Positions 63,191 through 64,000 of a stretch of DNA of 64,000 bases are shown here, in pieces; the stretch's first letter is position 1; each line of letters starts with the position of its first letter. Origin of the DNA: Undaria pinnatifida (lineage: Eukaryota > Sar > Phaeophyceae > Laminariales > Alariaceae); the NCBI GenBank assembly GCA_012845835.1, contig JABAKD010000010.1, forward strand, positions 9,676,311-9,740,310, given 5' to 3'. Both the position numbers and the translations under genes were made by a program. The notes beneath the pieces are model-generated. The model worked only from the letters and a program-made list of their open reading frames with translations, was not told where the DNA came from and made no database searches.

Positions 63191-64000
63191 AGCCACAATC
63201 GGTTGGGTTCGGGACTTATCGATAGGTATTGGAAGATACAATAGGATTAGAGCAGTGGCCACAATAGCCTATCGTGCGACCGATACGCTTATGAATGTGT
63301 CTATCGATAGGTATCTTCGGTACGAACAGAGTTTTGAAGTTTACAACCAATAAAATATTGTTCGAGCAATATATTCGTCGCACCATCGATCGATATCTAC
63401 TGGGCAATGCAATAGGTTCGCAACCATATCGATCGATACCTATTGCCCAATGCAATATGTTCACAGTGATACCGATCGATACCTATTGCCCAGTTCAATA
63501 TGCCCCGCTCCCTCTTGTTCAAACCCAGGCCCCCACGCCCTTAAAAACTCCGCCCTCCCCTCACCGGTTAAACGACTAACAGGATACACTTGATAAACTG
63601 ATGCATTTCCTTCCACAGCTGTCACATTTTGCTCATCTCAAAAACGGGTTTTATAGTTTTCGCGCACAGACTAACATCACCCTGTTGACCCTAGTACAAG
63701 CTACCCTGTAGTTCCAAGGGGAGTCGCTGACCTACTTCAAAGTATATCCTTGATGAGGACACACACCCAGTAATACGCGCGATCGGAGTATCACACACAG
63801 CATGCAAAGATGAGTTTCGACGAAATCTTCGATCTCACAGCTAGAGTGTATTTTTTTTTAATAATATGTTCACATTGACATCGATCGACACCTATTGCCC
63901 AATTTATTAGGTTTGCCAGGTTGTCAATCGATACCTATTGCACGACATAATAGTTGTTCGACGGTATCGATCGACACCTATCGCCCAATGCAATATGTTT
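63100..64000. repeat. ATCGATCGAT palindromic repeat, block 3
   Basis: Units such as CGATCGATACCTATTGCCCA followed by TGCAATATGTT, spaced about 43 bases (63,425-63,500), running off the right edge. Confidence 0.8.
63800..63860 (+). repeat. Recurrent LTAD motif, copy 4
   Basis: GCATGCAAAGATGAGTTTC, reading MSFDEIFDLTARVYF, followed by a T-run. Confidence 0.6.

Noticed and set aside
61900-64000. CRISPR-like array of short palindromic repeats
   Set aside because: Spacers are not unique, units degenerate continuously, the setting is eukaryotic and there are no cas genes.

Overview
This is eukaryotic nuclear DNA: two spliced protein genes with GT-AG introns sit in a repeat-rich background. Base composition is near 50% GC, introns run from a few hundred bases to 7.5 kb, and CAG/TAC/poly-G tracts and retroelements are abundant. 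I infer a stramenopile alga, possibly a brown alga. That rests on general texture, not on a marker gene, so treat it as tentative.

Two genes are well supported, both on the minus strand. (1) An M17 leucyl aminopeptidase of the NPEPL1 type occupies 17,704 down to the left edge. Six exons are visible (17,627-17,704; 16,457-16,776; 14,243-14,843; 13,018-13,227; 8,233-8,495; 595-765), all phases join, all metal and catalytic residues are present, and the last exon lies outside the window. (2) A UTP3/Sas10 ribosome-biogenesis factor runs from about 56,194 to 47,605. Seven firm exons plus one tentative first exon give one uninterrupted frame of 793 codons.

Everything else is mostly mobile DNA and tandem repeats. 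1.2-6 kb holds a near full-length LINE (EEP endonuclease plus reverse transcriptase) lying in an aminopeptidase intron, with a SINE inside it; three 5'-truncated copies of its 3' end are elsewhere, each ending in a C-tail. 6.5-12.6 kb holds CAG repeats, a 72-bp minisatellite with a GGGTC array, and a 41-bp minisatellite. 19.3-33.7 kb is a nest of elements: two LTR elements in opposite orientation (19.5-25.3 and 29.0-33.7 kb) with no recognisable polymerase, plus two pieces of a second LINE with a zinc-knuckle/PD-(D/E)XK-like C-terminus, a MITE and a tRNA-like foldback element. 34.7-35.7 kb is a 921-bp TIR element at a TA site, with its empty site duplicated next door. 18.7, 37.3-38.4 and 43.1-43.4 kb carry a miniature LTR (TRIM) family, once as a tandem array. 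44.8-46 and 56.5-58.3 kb carry tRNA-headed SINEs. 57.6-64 kb is dominated by a degenerate 42-43-bp palindromic repeat built on ATCGATCGAT.

The most interesting signal is a 9-mer, TACC(A/T)GGTA, present at 17 places where about 0.5 is expected. Paired repeat copies show it arises by inserting CCAGG plus a duplicated TA at a TA. It looks like a transposon footprint or an ultra-short mobile unit. A second unexplained signal is a 12-codon motif (M-S-I/F-D-x3-F/V-x-L-T-A) found at four places, once inside an evident insertion.
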